A stretch of 64,000 nt of DNA from Gordonia sp. ABSL11-1. GTDB lineage: Bacteria > Actinomycetota > Actinomycetes > Mycobacteriales > Mycobacteriaceae. Positions within the stretch are counted from its first letter, which is position 1. Each line of letters begins with the position of its first letter. The notes beneath the pieces were generated by a model that did not search any database, was not told the origin of the DNA, and worked only from the letters and a program-made list of their open reading frames with translations. This document shows, one piece after another, positions 43,482-51,399 of this stretch. The position numbers and the translations under genes were made by a program. Location of the stretch: NCBI RefSeq assembly GCF_030315685.1, contig NZ_JASXSI010000010.1, forward strand, positions 118,965-182,964. Direction: 5' to 3'.

Positions 43482-44867
43482 GTGCCACCAGACGTCGAGG
43501 ACGCCATCACCACGATGGGATCCGTCAACAACGAGTTCTTCTACTGGGTGTCCATCGCCCTGATGATGCTGATCCACGCGGGGTTCCTCGCCTACGAGGT
43601 CGGCGCGTCCCGCTCGAAGAACGTGCTCGCGACGGCGATGAAGAACCTGCTCGCGTTCGCGACGATCATCGCCTCGTTCTTCTTCGTCGGCTGGTTCCTC
43701 TACAACGCGATGCCCAGCGGGTTCGTCGAGATGACCGACGCCGCGCGGGCCGCGTTGCCGTGGAGCGACAACATGGGCCCGAATACTGCCGACCCCGCGA
43801 GTGGTATCTTCTGGGGCGCCTTCGCCCTGTTCGCGGCGACCACCGGGTCGATCATGTCCGGCGCAGTGCTGGAGCGGATCAGAACCAGCGCATTCCTGGT
43901 GCTCACGGTGCTCGTCGGTTCGGTCGTCTGGATCATCGCGGCGGCCTGGGGCTGGCACGGCTCCGGATGGATGCTGACCAAACTCGGGTTCCACGATGTC
44001 GGAGCCGCAGGGTGTGTGCACATGATCGCGGGATTCGCCACGCTCGGCATCCTGCTCAACCTGGGCCCGCGGATCGGCCGCTTCCGCGCCGACGGCACGC
44101 CGGTCACGATCCGCCCGCACAACCTGCCCCTCACGATGCTCGGCCTGATGCTGATCTTCACCGGCTTCTTCGGCTTCCTGATGGGGTGCGTCATCTACAG
44201 CCCCGAGGGCTACGCCACGATCTACGGCAGCCCGACCACATTGTCTGCCTTCGCATTCAACACGTTGATGGGTCTGGCCGGCGGCATCATCGGCGCATAT
44301 CTGACGTCGCGCGGCGAGCCGTTCTGGACGATCTCGGGCGGTCTCGCCGGAGTCATCGGCGTCGCTGCCGGCATGGATCTCTATCACCCGGCGTTGGCGT
44401 TCATCATCGCCCTGGGCGCCGGCGCACTGATACCGTTCATCGGAAAGTTGTTGGAGAAGTTCAGAATCGACGATGTGGTGGGTGCGGTGTCGGTGCACGG
44501 CGGCATCGGTCTCTACTCGGTGATCATGGCCGGCATCTTCCTGGCCGGATACCCCAACACCGACGGCAATCCCTCGGTGTCGCTGTGGGGCCAGCTCGTC
44601 GGCGCAGCCGTGTTCGCCGTGCTCGGGTTCCTTCCCGCCTACCTGGTGTCGCTGGCTCTGAAGAAAGTCGGTCTGCTGCGCATCCCGCCGGAGGTCGAGG
44701 CGCAGGGTCTCGATCTTGCCGAGATTCCCGCGACCCCGTATCCGGAGGGCATCCCGGTCACCATCATGCGCGGCGACACCGGCGACATCGTCGCGGTGCC
44801 GACCGACAACCCTGGCGAAGCCGCCACTCCAACCCCGCAAACCACGTCCACAATCGAGGTGAAGTAG
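43482..44867 (+). CDS. Ammonium transporter, Amt family
   Basis: 461 residues from GTG 43482, with GGAGG at 43470-43474. About 11 transmembrane helices. The twin-His pore is visible: first His in DVGAAGCVHMIAGFATLG (near 185) and second in VVGAVSVHGGIGLYS (near 340). The N-terminal helix block MLIHAGFLAYEVGASRSKNV, then LATAMKNLLAF, is like Amt proteins of the MQAGFALLEAG type. It conducts NH4+/NH3 across the membrane. No glnK follows; a 72-residue membrane protein starts on the next base instead. The C-terminal tail (about 400-461) is long and ends in a Thr/Pro-rich stretch. Confidence 0.9.
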   Translation: MPPDVEDAITTMGSVNNEFFYWVSIALMMLIHAGFLAYEVGASRSKNVLATAMKNLLAFATIIASFFFVGWFLYNAMPSGFVEMTDAARAALPWSDNMGPNTADPASGIFWGAFALFAATTGSIMSGAVLERIRTSAFLVLTVLVGSVVWIIAAAWGWHGSGWMLTKLGFHDVGAAGCVHMIAGFATLGILLNLGPRIGRFRADGTPVTIRPHNLPLTMLGLMLIFTGFFGFLMGCVIYSPEGYATIYGSPTTLSAFAFNTLMGLAGGIIGAYLTSRGEPFWTISGGLAGVIGVAAGMDLYHPALAFIIALGAGALIPFIGKLLEKFRIDDVVGAVSVHGGIGLYSVIMAGIFLAGYPNTDGNPSVSLWGQLVGAAVFAVLGFLPAYLVSLALKKVGLLRIPPEVEAQGLDLAEIPATPYPEGIPVTIMRGDTGDIVAVPTDNPGEAATPTPQTTSTIEVK

Positions 44868-45086
44868 ATGTTCAATCCGATCGATTCCTACGACGACCCC
44901 GGCGTGGTCTTCACCTTCGGCGGCTTCTCGGTGGGTGTGTGGATCGTCTTCATCCTGGCGGTGCTGCTCTTCGTGGCCTTCTTCGTCGCGATGATCCGAC
45001 ACGAGAACCACGCGTACAAGGCGATCATCGACGACACTCCTGTCGAGAAGGGTCCCGCAGCGGAGGGCGAACCACCCGTGTACTGA
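44868..45086 (+). CDS. Small single-helix membrane protein paired with Amt
   Basis: 72 residues; the ATG follows the Amt stop with no gap (TAG-ATG), so it must be co-transcribed and translationally coupled. One transmembrane helix (about 20-45, FSVGVWIVFILAVLLFVAFF) lies between a short outer N-terminus (MFNPIDSYDDPG) and an acidic inner tail ending EGEPPVY. It has no recognised domain. Such close coupling suggests an accessory subunit or regulator of the ammonium channel, replacing the usual GlnK position. A strong terminator follows at 45103-45139. Confidence 0.75.
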   Translation: MFNPIDSYDDPGVVFTFGGFSVGVWIVFILAVLLFVAFFVAMIRHENHAYKAIIDDTPVEKGPAAEGEPPVY

Positions 45087-45102
45087 CCACGACACCACCG
45101 GT

Positions 45103-45139
45103 GCCGACAGCGCGAGGCCTCAGACCTCGCGCTGTCGGC
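45103..45139 (+). terminator. Terminator of the amt operon
   Basis: GCCGACAGCGCGAGG (45103-45117) and its perfect complement CCTCGCGCTGTCGGC (45125-45139), a 15-bp stem with a seven-base loop, no T-run. Confidence 0.8.
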
Positions 45140-45165
45140 GCCGTCGTGCAGGCAGGTCAGGACAT

Positions 45166-45297
45166 ATGGTCATCATCCGGAATGGACGATCGGTCGAGAT
45201 TGCCGACGCAGGGGTTTATGGTCAGATCACAGACGGACTCATCCGATCGGCACCGCCGTGCGAACAACACCACGAGGACCCGACCCACATCGTCTGA
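45166..45297 (+). CDS. Possible 43-residue hypothetical protein
   Basis: ATG 45166 to TGA 45297, with GGTCAGGA upstream. The product MVIIRNGRSVEIADAGVYGQ and onward has no known motif. It lies 18 bases before the cutinase-like gene and may be a chance frame in that gene's leader. Confidence 0.2.
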   Translation: MVIIRNGRSVEIADAGVYGQITDGLIRSAPPCEQHHEDPTHIV

Positions 45298-45315
45298 CCC
45301 GAGGAGTTCGAATAC

Positions 45316-46041
45316 ATGACCGTGTCGACCGTTCTTCGCCGCACGTTGGTGTCAGTGGCCTGTCTGGCCATGGCAGCGAGCGGCTCTCTGATCTTCTCGA
45401 ATGCCCAGGCCAAGGCTGTGCCGTGCAGCGATGTCGAGGTGATCTTCGCTCGCGGCACGATCGAGCCCGTACCGCCGATGGGCGTGACCGGCGTCTCGTT
45501 CGTCGAGGCCATTCGCTCGCAGATGCCCGGTAAGTCCGTCAGCAGCTACGGCGTGAAGTACCCGGCCAGCAACAGGTTCGACAACCGCCTCGCCATCGCC
45601 AACTCCGTGACCGTCGGCGTGCGCTCGGCGCAGTCGCGGATCAAGTATCTCGCCGCCAACTGCCCCGGCACTCGCGTCGTCCTGGGCGGATATTCGCAGG
45701 GCGCGGTGGTCGCCGGCTTCACCACCGCTACCGGGATCAGCGTCCCGGCCGAGTACCGCCGCTACGCGAGCCAGGTGCCGCCGCCGCTGCCCAGCGACGT
45801 CGCCGACAACATCGCCGCCGTGGTGCTCTTCGCACCGCCGTCGGACCGGTTCCTGCGCGACATCGGATCGCCACCGATCGAGGTCGACCGCGAGTACAAG
45901 GCCAAGACCAAGAGTTACTGCATCCCCGGCGACAACATCTGTGACGGGGCGCCGGTGGGCCAACCCAACGGACTGCACGTGCTGTACTCCGTCAACGGGA
46001 TGACGCTCGACGCCGCGAACTACGTGAAACGCCATGTGTAA
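45316..46041 (+). CDS. Secreted cutinase-like esterase
   Basis: 241 residues from ATG 45316 (GAGGAG upstream). A Sec signal peptide covers about 1-33 (basic start, hydrophobic LVSVACLAMAASGSLIF, Ala-x-Ala-type site AQAKA). Mature cutinase-family motifs: PCSDVEVIFARGTIEP, the Ser elbow GGYSQGA with Ser127, Cys-flanked catalytic Asp in CIPGDNICDG (near 205) and His in GLHVLYS (near 222). Four Cys give two disulfides. Mycobacterial cutinase-like proteins hydrolyse lipid esters, including phospholipids or wax esters, outside the cell. It has its own terminator at 46057-46101. Confidence 0.93.
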   Translation: MTVSTVLRRTLVSVACLAMAASGSLIFSNAQAKAVPCSDVEVIFARGTIEPVPPMGVTGVSFVEAIRSQMPGKSVSSYGVKYPASNRFDNRLAIANSVTVGVRSAQSRIKYLAANCPGTRVVLGGYSQGAVVAGFTTATGISVPAEYRRYASQVPPPLPSDVADNIAAVVLFAPPSDRFLRDIGSPPIEVDREYKAKTKSYCIPGDNICDGAPVGQPNGLHVLYSVNGMTLDAANYVKRHV

Positions 46042-46056
46042 TCCCACAGTTCGGAT

Positions 46057-46101
46057 ATGCCGGCCCGGACGACCCTTGCGAGGTGTCGCCCGGGCCGGCA
46101 T
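46057..46101 (+). terminator. Terminator after the cutinase gene
   Basis: ATGCCGGCCCGG (46057-46068) and CCGGGCCGGCAT (46090-46101), a perfect 12-bp stem followed by TTTGTT. Confidence 0.8.
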
Positions 46102-46180
46102 TTGTTGAGGGACGTCCCCTGAGCGGACGAACGTCCAGCAGTCGAAGGACCGTGATCGATGAGTATGTGACACTCGGTCC

Positions 46181-47128
46181 ATGCAACCGATGAAGGTGTT
46201 CGTCGCGGGAGGTACCGGCGCGATCGGCGCATACACGGTGCCGGCACTGATAGCCGCCGGACACACCGTCACCGCCCTCACCCGCTCACCGCAGAAGTCT
46301 GCTGTCGTCCGGGCGCAGGGCGCCCAGCCGGCGGAGATCTCGCTGTTCGACCGCGCGCAGCTACGGGATGCATTCCGCGGTCACGACGCCGTCGTCAATC
46401 TCGCTTCGGCCCTGCCCTCGGCAGAGAAGTTCATGTTCACGTCAGCGTGGCGCGAGTGTCAGCGCATCCGGACAGAGGGGTCGGCGAGTGTCGTGGACGC
46501 CGCGCTGGATGCCGGGGTTCCGCGGCTCCTCCAGGAGTCGGTGGTGATGATCTGCCGCGACAACGGCGCCGAGTGGGTGGACGAGAACTCCCCGGTCGAC
46601 CATTTCCCGGTGGCCGTCGGCAATCATGTCGCAGAGGCGAACGCACGCCGCTTCGGCCGTGAGCACGCAGCCGGCGTGGTCCTGCGGTTCGGCATCTTCT
46701 ACGGCCCCGGCGCCGCACACAGTGAGCAGATCATGCGAATGGCTCGACACCACATCGGTTTCCGTGCAGGACGTCCCGGCGCCTACGTGTCGTCGATCCA
46801 CCTTGCCGACGCCGCCGCCGCGGTCGTCGCCGCTCTGGATTGTCCGACCGGCACCTACCACATCGTCGACGACGAGCCGGTCACCAGACGTGATGATGCC
46901 CGCGCGATGGCCGACGCCGTCGGCGTTCGCGGGTGGATCACCGGGCCGGGTCGGGCTGCATCGCTGCTCGGCGACCGGACGACATCGATGACCCGCTCGC
47001 TACGGGTCCGGAATGAACGCTTCCGCGGAGCGACGGGGTGGGCGCCGAGATACCCCGATGTCCGCGAGGGTTACTCGCAGATGGCCGAGGCCCTGCGCTC
47101 CCAGGCACCGTCGTCCACGTCCTCGTAG
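46181..47128 (+). CDS. NAD(P)-dependent epimerase/dehydratase family protein
   Basis: 315 residues from ATG 46181 (ATG 46190 is an equally good start). Extended SDR features: VFVAGGTGAIGAYTVPALIA (near 6), a GHDAVVNLASALPS stretch (near 68), and YVSSIHLADAAAAVVAALD (near 205) and TYHIVDDEPVTRRD (near 228), which are typical of sugar-nucleotide-epimerase-like proteins. The usual YxxxK is not obvious; HVAEANARR occupies that place, so it may be an atypical member without classical catalysis. It stands alone between a terminator and a small membrane-protein gene. Function unknown. Confidence 0.8.
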   Translation: MQPMKVFVAGGTGAIGAYTVPALIAAGHTVTALTRSPQKSAVVRAQGAQPAEISLFDRAQLRDAFRGHDAVVNLASALPSAEKFMFTSAWRECQRIRTEGSASVVDAALDAGVPRLLQESVVMICRDNGAEWVDENSPVDHFPVAVGNHVAEANARRFGREHAAGVVLRFGIFYGPGAAHSEQIMRMARHHIGFRAGRPGAYVSSIHLADAAAAVVAALDCPTGTYHIVDDEPVTRRDDARAMADAVGVRGWITGPGRAASLLGDRTTSMTRSLRVRNERFRGATGWAPRYPDVREGYSQMAEALRSQAPSSTSS

Positions 47129-47183
47129 CGCAGTCCAGGTCTGCGTAGAACCGTGGTCCACCGACGTGCGGTGGCGGTGTCAC

Positions 47184-47208
47184 GGTTGATTCCCCGCATT
47201 CGGGGTAC
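47184..47208 (+). promoter_or_regulatory. Possible SigF-type promoter
   Basis: GGTTG (47184-47188), 14 bases, GGGTAC (47203-47208). It is close to the SigF consensus and about 30 bases before ATG 47240. A hairpin CCCCG-CATT-CGGGG overlaps its spacer. Confidence 0.4.
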
Positions 47209-47239
47209 TCCGCGGCGACGACAATCAGAGGAGAAGGTC

Positions 47240-47806
47240 ATGGACAGCGCCGTCTGGATCATCATCGCCATCGTCGTCGCACTCGTGTTGTTGATCGTGC
47301 TGGTGCTGTCGATGCGCCAGCGCCGCCAACACCAGCGCGTCAAAGCCCAGGAGATCCGCGAGAACGCGTCTGACCAGGCCTCGGAGGTGCGCAAGCGGGA
47401 GGCCGTCGCCGAGGAATCCGAGGCACGGGCCCGTCAGGCCAGGGCGGAGGCCGATGCGAAAGCGGCCGAGGCCAAGCGGCTCGGGGAACACGCCCGCACC
47501 CACCAGGGCCGGGCAGCCGAGTCACGCCAGGAGGTCGAGAAGGAGTTCGCCCGCGCGGACAAGCTCGACCCGGATGTCGCCCGCAACGGTGAGCGTCGGC
47601 GGCCGGTGCACGGCGACGCCACCGGCGCACCGATGCAGGGCAACGGCCCGAACCAGGACCTCGATCCGCGTCACGTGACATCGCATCAGAGCCAGGACGC
47701 ACGGCAGGCTCACGATCCGCGTCAGACCCAGGATACCCGCCATGCCCAGGATCCCCGGGTCGTCCAGAATCCGGAGGGGAACCCGCTTCCGCCCGAGGGG
47801 CGCTGA
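47240..47806 (+). CDS. Membrane-anchored coiled-coil hypothetical protein
   Basis: 188 residues from ATG 47240 with GAGGAGAAGG upstream. An N-terminal transmembrane helix (about 4-25, VWIIIAIVVALVLLIVLVLS) is followed by a long charged helix (30-115) with Ala/Glu/Arg heptads (ARQARAEADAKAAEAKRLGE). A Gln/His/Asp-rich tail then repeats DARQAHDPRQTQDTRHAQDP. Such helix-plus-coil proteins are frequent in actinobacteria with no known function. The SigF-like promoter upstream suggests stress expression. Confidence 0.72.
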   Translation: MDSAVWIIIAIVVALVLLIVLVLSMRQRRQHQRVKAQEIRENASDQASEVRKREAVAEESEARARQARAEADAKAAEAKRLGEHARTHQGRAAESRQEVEKEFARADKLDPDVARNGERRRPVHGDATGAPMQGNGPNQDLDPRHVTSHQSQDARQAHDPRQTQDTRHAQDPRVVQNPEGNPLPPEGR

Positions 47807-47839
47807 CGCCACCTCGCCCACCCACGCCGGTCGCCATAC

Positions 47840-47864
47840 GTTTATCCCTACCGAATGCGGGAAT
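47840..47864 (+). promoter_or_regulatory. Possible SigF-type promoter
   Basis: GTTT (47840-47843), 15 bases, GGGAAT (47859-47864). It resembles a SigF promoter, but the nearest gene start (48077) is about 210 bases downstream, so a long leader or chance match is possible. Confidence 0.3.
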
Positions 47865-48076
47865 CCGTCACGACAGCCGGCCTGGCAATTCTAGGCAGTC
47901 CTGGGACGGTCAGACCCCTGGAGCTGTGACCATCATGCTCCGGGGGTTGTCTCGTGCGATCACCGTCGTCGATCATTCGGTCGACGACGACCGCCACCCA
48001 CCAAGTCGACCCCAAGTCCTCCGCAAGAGCCCATCGAGATGCTCGTCACATGACCAGCAACCGAAAGGCTCTTCCG

Positions 48077-48703
48077 ATGTCGTTTCAGGACTCCTCCCCT
48101 CGCGCGCCCATCACCTACATCACCGACGGCGCCACCGACTCCCCTCCTCGCCGATGCTGGCAGATCGCCCGCGGCGTCGGACTCTTGTTCGCCTGCGTGG
48201 TGTTCGCGCTGCTGGCGGCATGTAGCGTCTCGATCGGCACATCCGCGGACACTCCCGTCGAGAAGACGTCCGACATCGCGGTCGGCGAGTGTCTGAACAT
48301 TGGCGAGAAGGCCGACGACGACGGCAAGGTCCACGCATCCAAAGTCGCCTGCGACACCGACGGACTCACCTTCTACGCCGCGTCGACCGTCGCCGCCGAC
48401 GGCGATTGCGCAGGCGAGAACAGCGCCAGCCTGTCGTTTCCCGACGACCCGCAGAAGCTATGTATGACACCGAACTTCGTCAACGGTGCGTGCTATCAGA
48501 TCCCGCTGCCCGGCGGTCAGCTCGTCGACTATCGCAAATCCGATTGCGGCGCGGCGCCGGCCGCGACCACCGTCATCGCCGAGACCGTCACCCGGTCAGA
48601 CGCGTCCGTCACCTGCACCGACGACCAGACCGCCTGGGTGTTCACCCAGCCCGAGTCGATCGGATACTGCTTGCGCGCAGTGGAATCGGCGACGGCGTCC
48701 TGA
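48077..48703 (+). CDS. Lipoprotein, LppU/SCO3897-like
   Basis: 208 residues from ATG 48077, with AAAGG at 48064-48068; ATG 48050 is an alternative. A polar N-terminus precedes a hydrophobic helix with the lipobox LLAACS (near residue 50), so it is lipidated at Cys and anchored outside the membrane. The exposed domain has paired Cys: GECLNIG, KVACDTDG, GDCAG, KLCMTPN, NGACYQI, SDCGAA, VTCTDD and GYCLRAVE. These fit the LppU/SCO3897 family of small disulfide-rich extracytoplasmic domains (also seen after protein kinases). Role unknown. A nested hairpin terminator follows. Confidence 0.78.
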   Translation: MSFQDSSPRAPITYITDGATDSPPRRCWQIARGVGLLFACVVFALLAACSVSIGTSADTPVEKTSDIAVGECLNIGEKADDDGKVHASKVACDTDGLTFYAASTVAADGDCAGENSASLSFPDDPQKLCMTPNFVNGACYQIPLPGGQLVDYRKSDCGAAPAATTVIAETVTRSDASVTCTDDQTAWVFTQPESIGYCLRAVESATAS

Positions 48704-48712
48704 GTCGGAGCG

Positions 48713-48790
48713 TTGACCCAGATGTCACGTCAGCTGACCGTCGAGTGTCCGGACCCGCTCGACGGTCCTTTGCGGTGACATCTGGGTCAA
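48713..48790. terminator. Nested bidirectional hairpin terminator
   Basis: Outer arms TTGACCCAGATGTCAC (48713-48728) and GTGACATCTGGGTCAA (48775-48790) pair perfectly over 16 bp. Inner arms GACCGTCGAG (48736-48745) and CTCGACGGTC (48758-48767) pair over 10 bp. It lies between the lipoprotein gene and a convergent broken gene. Confidence 0.8.
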
Positions 48791-48794
48791 AGAA

Positions 48795-49524
48795 TCAACT
48801 AGAACTACCTGAACGTTGCTCCCGCATCGACTCCCGGACCCCGTTCTTGAGAATCTTCCCGACCTTCGACCGCGGCAGTTCCGTCCAGATCTCGATCTCC
48901 TTGGGCGCCTTGACACTGCCGATCCGTTCCTTCACGAACGCGATGATGTCGTCGGCCCCGATGTCTTGTCCGACACGCAATTCGACGGCAGCGGTGACAC
49001 GTTCGCCCCACTTGTCGTCGGGAAGTCCCATGACAGCCGAATCCTTGACCGCGGGATCGGCGAGCAAGGCCTGCTCCACCTCTGCCGAGTACACGTTGAA
49101 TCCGCCGCTGATGATCATGTCCTTGGCGCGGTCGACGACGAACAGAAACCGTCGTCGTCGAGGTAGCCGATGTCGCCGGTGTGGTGCCAATCGAACGCGC
49201 TGACCTCTGCTGTCGCGGTTGGGTTCTCGTGATAGCCGTCCATCACGAGTGGTCCACGCACGACGATCTCACCCCTCTGCCCGCGGGGCATCATCGTCCC
49301 GTTCTCGTCCATGATCGCGACGGTGGTCAGGGCGTCGGGCGGCCGGCCGAGGTGAGGCGTTCGGTCGCCACCGACCCGTCGGGGCGGAAATGATCGGCCG
49401 GGGCGAGGGTGGAGATCATGTTGGGCGCCTCGGTCTGCCCGAACAGCTGTCCCAGCACGGGACCGATACACGTCAGAGCCTCCTCGAGACGCGTCCGCGA
49501 CATGGGTGCCGCGCCGTACCAGAG
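48795..49524 (-). pseudogene. Acyl-CoA synthetase C-terminal remnant, frameshifted
   Basis: Read on the minus strand from about 49524: [20 protein letters not shown] and [16 protein letters not shown] in one frame to about 49345. The next frame gives [38 protein letters not shown] and [14 protein letters not shown] to about 49150. A third stretch gives [39 protein letters not shown] and LPRSKVGKILKNGVRE to the stop at 48795. These are the standard C-terminal blocks of AMP-forming acyl-CoA ligases, including the catalytic Lys (GKILK), with two frameshifts. The N-terminal half with the P-loop is gone; at 49524 the sequence changes to another broken gene. Confidence 0.85.
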
Positions 49525-49529
49525 GCACC

Positions 49530-49829
49530 GCCGATCGGCTCGTGGCCTACGACGCCGGTACGAGGACCCTCGTCAAGGGACCGCCGATTCCGGCAGTCCT
49601 GCAGGGATTCCGACAGCGCGCGGGCTGCCCGACGCCCAGTGTGCAGTCCCGCGGGGTGGTGACGAGATCGGTTGCGGACTGTCCGGCGGGGCGCCGGGTG
49701 CACGGCATCACGATCGCCGGGGCCGGTCATCAATGGCCGGGCGGTACCGGAACCCTCTTCGATGACCGGCCATCGACCGCGATCACCGCGACCACCGAGA
49801 TCTGGCGGTTCTTCTCGTCACTCGGTTGA
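49530..49829 (+). pseudogene. PHB depolymerase-like (LpqC-type) esterase C-terminal remnant
   Basis: A plus-strand frame ends at 49829 with PPIPAVLQGFRQRAGCP, VTRSVADCPAGRRVHGITI, AGAGHQWPGGTGT and TTEIWRFFSSLG. The GHxWPGG block with the catalytic His and the paired Cys are those of poly(3-hydroxybutyrate) depolymerase-type secreted esterases. The N-terminal part with signal peptide, nucleophile Ser and Asp is missing. The left edge abuts the head-truncated acyl-CoA ligase on the other strand, so both genes lost their 5' parts, most simply by one deletion. The last 12 bases overlap the PAS-ANTAR gene. Confidence 0.7.
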
Positions 49830-50498
49830 CACGGGATCGGGGCGTGTCGCCGAGGTCAACACGATGTCGTCGAACCGTCGGCGGGTGATCTCCGCGATCT
49901 CGATACCGGCGAGTGCTTGACTGATGATGGTGTCGGCGATGTCGCGGACCTTGACGTTCTCCTGCTGTGACCGCCACTTGAGCACATCGATCGCGCGATC
50001 CTCGGTCACCCCGTACACCAGCATGAGCATGCCTTTGGCCTGCTCGATCGAGGCGCGCGAGGTCCGGAAGTTCAACACCTCGGCGTCGACCCGTTCCTTG
50101 ACGGACTCATCGACCGAGCCGGACAGATCCACGTAGAACCCCTCGGTGCCGATCGCGCGACCGTCGGCGTCGTAGATCGTGTGTGCGATGACCGTGACCG
50201 GATGGGTGCAGCCCCGTGTGTCGATGATCCGGTGCCGGCTGGAGAAGGGTGCATGATTGGTGAGCATCTCCGCGACCATCGCCTCGAAGTGGGTTCGGTC
50301 GTCGGGGTGTTTGTGCTCGGCCATCAATGCTGTGGTGGGTGTGACCTCGCCGGGAGAGTAGCCGTGCAGTACAGCCACTTCGTCGGACCACTCCCATCGT
50401 TCGCCCTCATACAGGAAGCGGAAGCTTCCGACCCGCTGAATACCGTTGATCGTCTCGTCGACCGATTCAGTGGCGGACCCTCCGCCCACGCCGTCCAT
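49818..50498 (-). CDS. PAS-ANTAR domain regulator
   Basis: 226 residues from ATG 50498 (a longer frame runs to 50576; the start is uncertain). Residues about 15-125 form a PAS fold (GSFRFLYEGERWEWSDEVAV, HPDDRTHFEAMV and DADGRAIGTEGFYVDLSG). Residues about 145-205 form an ANTAR RNA-binding domain: RASIEQAKGMLMLVYGVTED and AIDVLKWRSQQENVKVRDIA, with the conserved Ala/Gly/Trp positions. ANTAR proteins bind paired hairpins in nascent RNA to prevent termination, here presumably switched by a signal sensed in the PAS domain. No cognate kinase or hairpin target is evident nearby. Confidence 0.88.
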   Translation of the reverse strand: MDGVGGGSATESVDETINGIQRVGSFRFLYEGERWEWSDEVAVLHGYSPGEVTPTTALMAEHKHPDDRTHFEAMVAEMLTNHAPFSSRHRIIDTRGCTHPVTVIAHTIYDADGRAIGTEGFYVDLSGSVDESVKERVDAEVLNFRTSRASIEQAKGMLMLVYGVTEDRAIDVLKWRSQQENVKVRDIADTIISQALAGIEIAEITRRRFDDIVLTSATRPDPVSTE

Positions 50499-50639
50499 TG
50501 ACGCGAATTTCTCCACTTGTGCGTGCGCCTCCAGTGCAACCCAGCCGATCGCGAGCTGGGGAGAACCTACAGTCAAACCGGCCGCTGCTCGTTACTGCCG
50601 TGGCTCTATTGAACCGGAGGATCCCCGTGGGGGAACGGC

Positions 50640-51284
50640 CTACGGGGCTACAAGTCCTGAACCCCGAAGACCTGACCCCGATGAACTCCGCGGCGTTCTT
50701 CGGAGGCTGTGTGGGTGGTACCCGATAGGCTCCGTCGGCAAACGCCGATCGGGCCGTTCGTCGCCAGCTCGTCTGGCAGTCGGGTCACCTGTCGTGCCCT
50801 CAGCTGGCCGGGCCGTACGCGAGGTGCAGGACGCCGTTCTCGAAGGACTCGCTCTCGAGAAGGGCGAGCTTGGTCTGGCCATGCCGTCGGGGAAGAGTCG
50901 CTCCCCGGAACCCAGGACCATCGGATAGACGAGCATGTGCAACTCGTCCACCAGTTCATCGGCCGGCAACGCACGAACCAGTTGGCCGCTGCCGCTGAGG
51001 TAGATGTTGCTCCACTCGTCGCCGCTATCCAGCGTGGACGACACTACGTATTTGGGGCTGTCGTTGAAGAACGGCGCACCCGGATCGTCCTCTGCTGTGC
51101 GTGTCGACCAGGCCGGTGCGAACATCTGGAAGGTGTTGCGGCCGAGGAGGATGGCGGTGCTCGACCCGGTCAGCTCGCCCAGCGCCTCGGCCACTCCGGC
51201 CGGGAACCCGTACTCGAACGTGAAACTCGGGTCCTCGTAACTGCCGTCGAGGCTCACGAACTCATATACGAGAATCTTGCCCAT
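50640..51284 (-). CDS. RibD/dihydrofolate-reductase-like protein with C-terminal frameshift
   Basis: 214 residues as read from ATG 51284 (GGAGGAG upstream). Residues 1-132 match the DHFR-family (RibD C-terminal) domain: GKILVYEFVSLDGSYEDP, AILLGRNTFQMFAPAW, KYVVSSTLD and ELVDELHMLVYPMVLGSGER. After LFPDGMARP the frame turns to Ser/Arg/Pro-rich text. The neighbouring frame continues the expected domain end (LALLESESFENGVLHLAYGP) and stops at 50799. So a one-base change near 50880 has replaced the last 25 residues with a 75-residue unrelated tail. It may be inactive. A paralog follows upstream at 51400-51954. Confidence 0.75.
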   Translation of the reverse strand: MGKILVYEFVSLDGSYEDPSFTFEYGFPAGVAEALGELTGSSTAILLGRNTFQMFAPAWSTRTAEDDPGAPFFNDSPKYVVSSTLDSGDEWSNIYLSGSGQLVRALPADELVDELHMLVYPMVLGSGERLFPDGMARPSSPFSRASPSRTASCTSRTARPAEGTTGDPTARRAGDERPDRRLPTEPIGYHPHSLRRTPRSSSGSGLRGSGLVAP

Positions 51285-51399
51285 CGACCACTCCTCCGTT
51301 GTGTCGGCGGCCCTCACCGCCGCCGGTCTGCACATGATGATCCGCGTCCCACCAAAAGTCATCGGACTCGACCACCGGCGTCGCGCGCCGTCGTCGCGG

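Noticed and set aside
43383..45098. 571-codon open frame opposite the amt operon
   Set aside because: Composition (His/Asp/Glu/Arg-rich, no hydrophobic core) is typical of the antisense of a membrane protein; amt and its partner explain the region.
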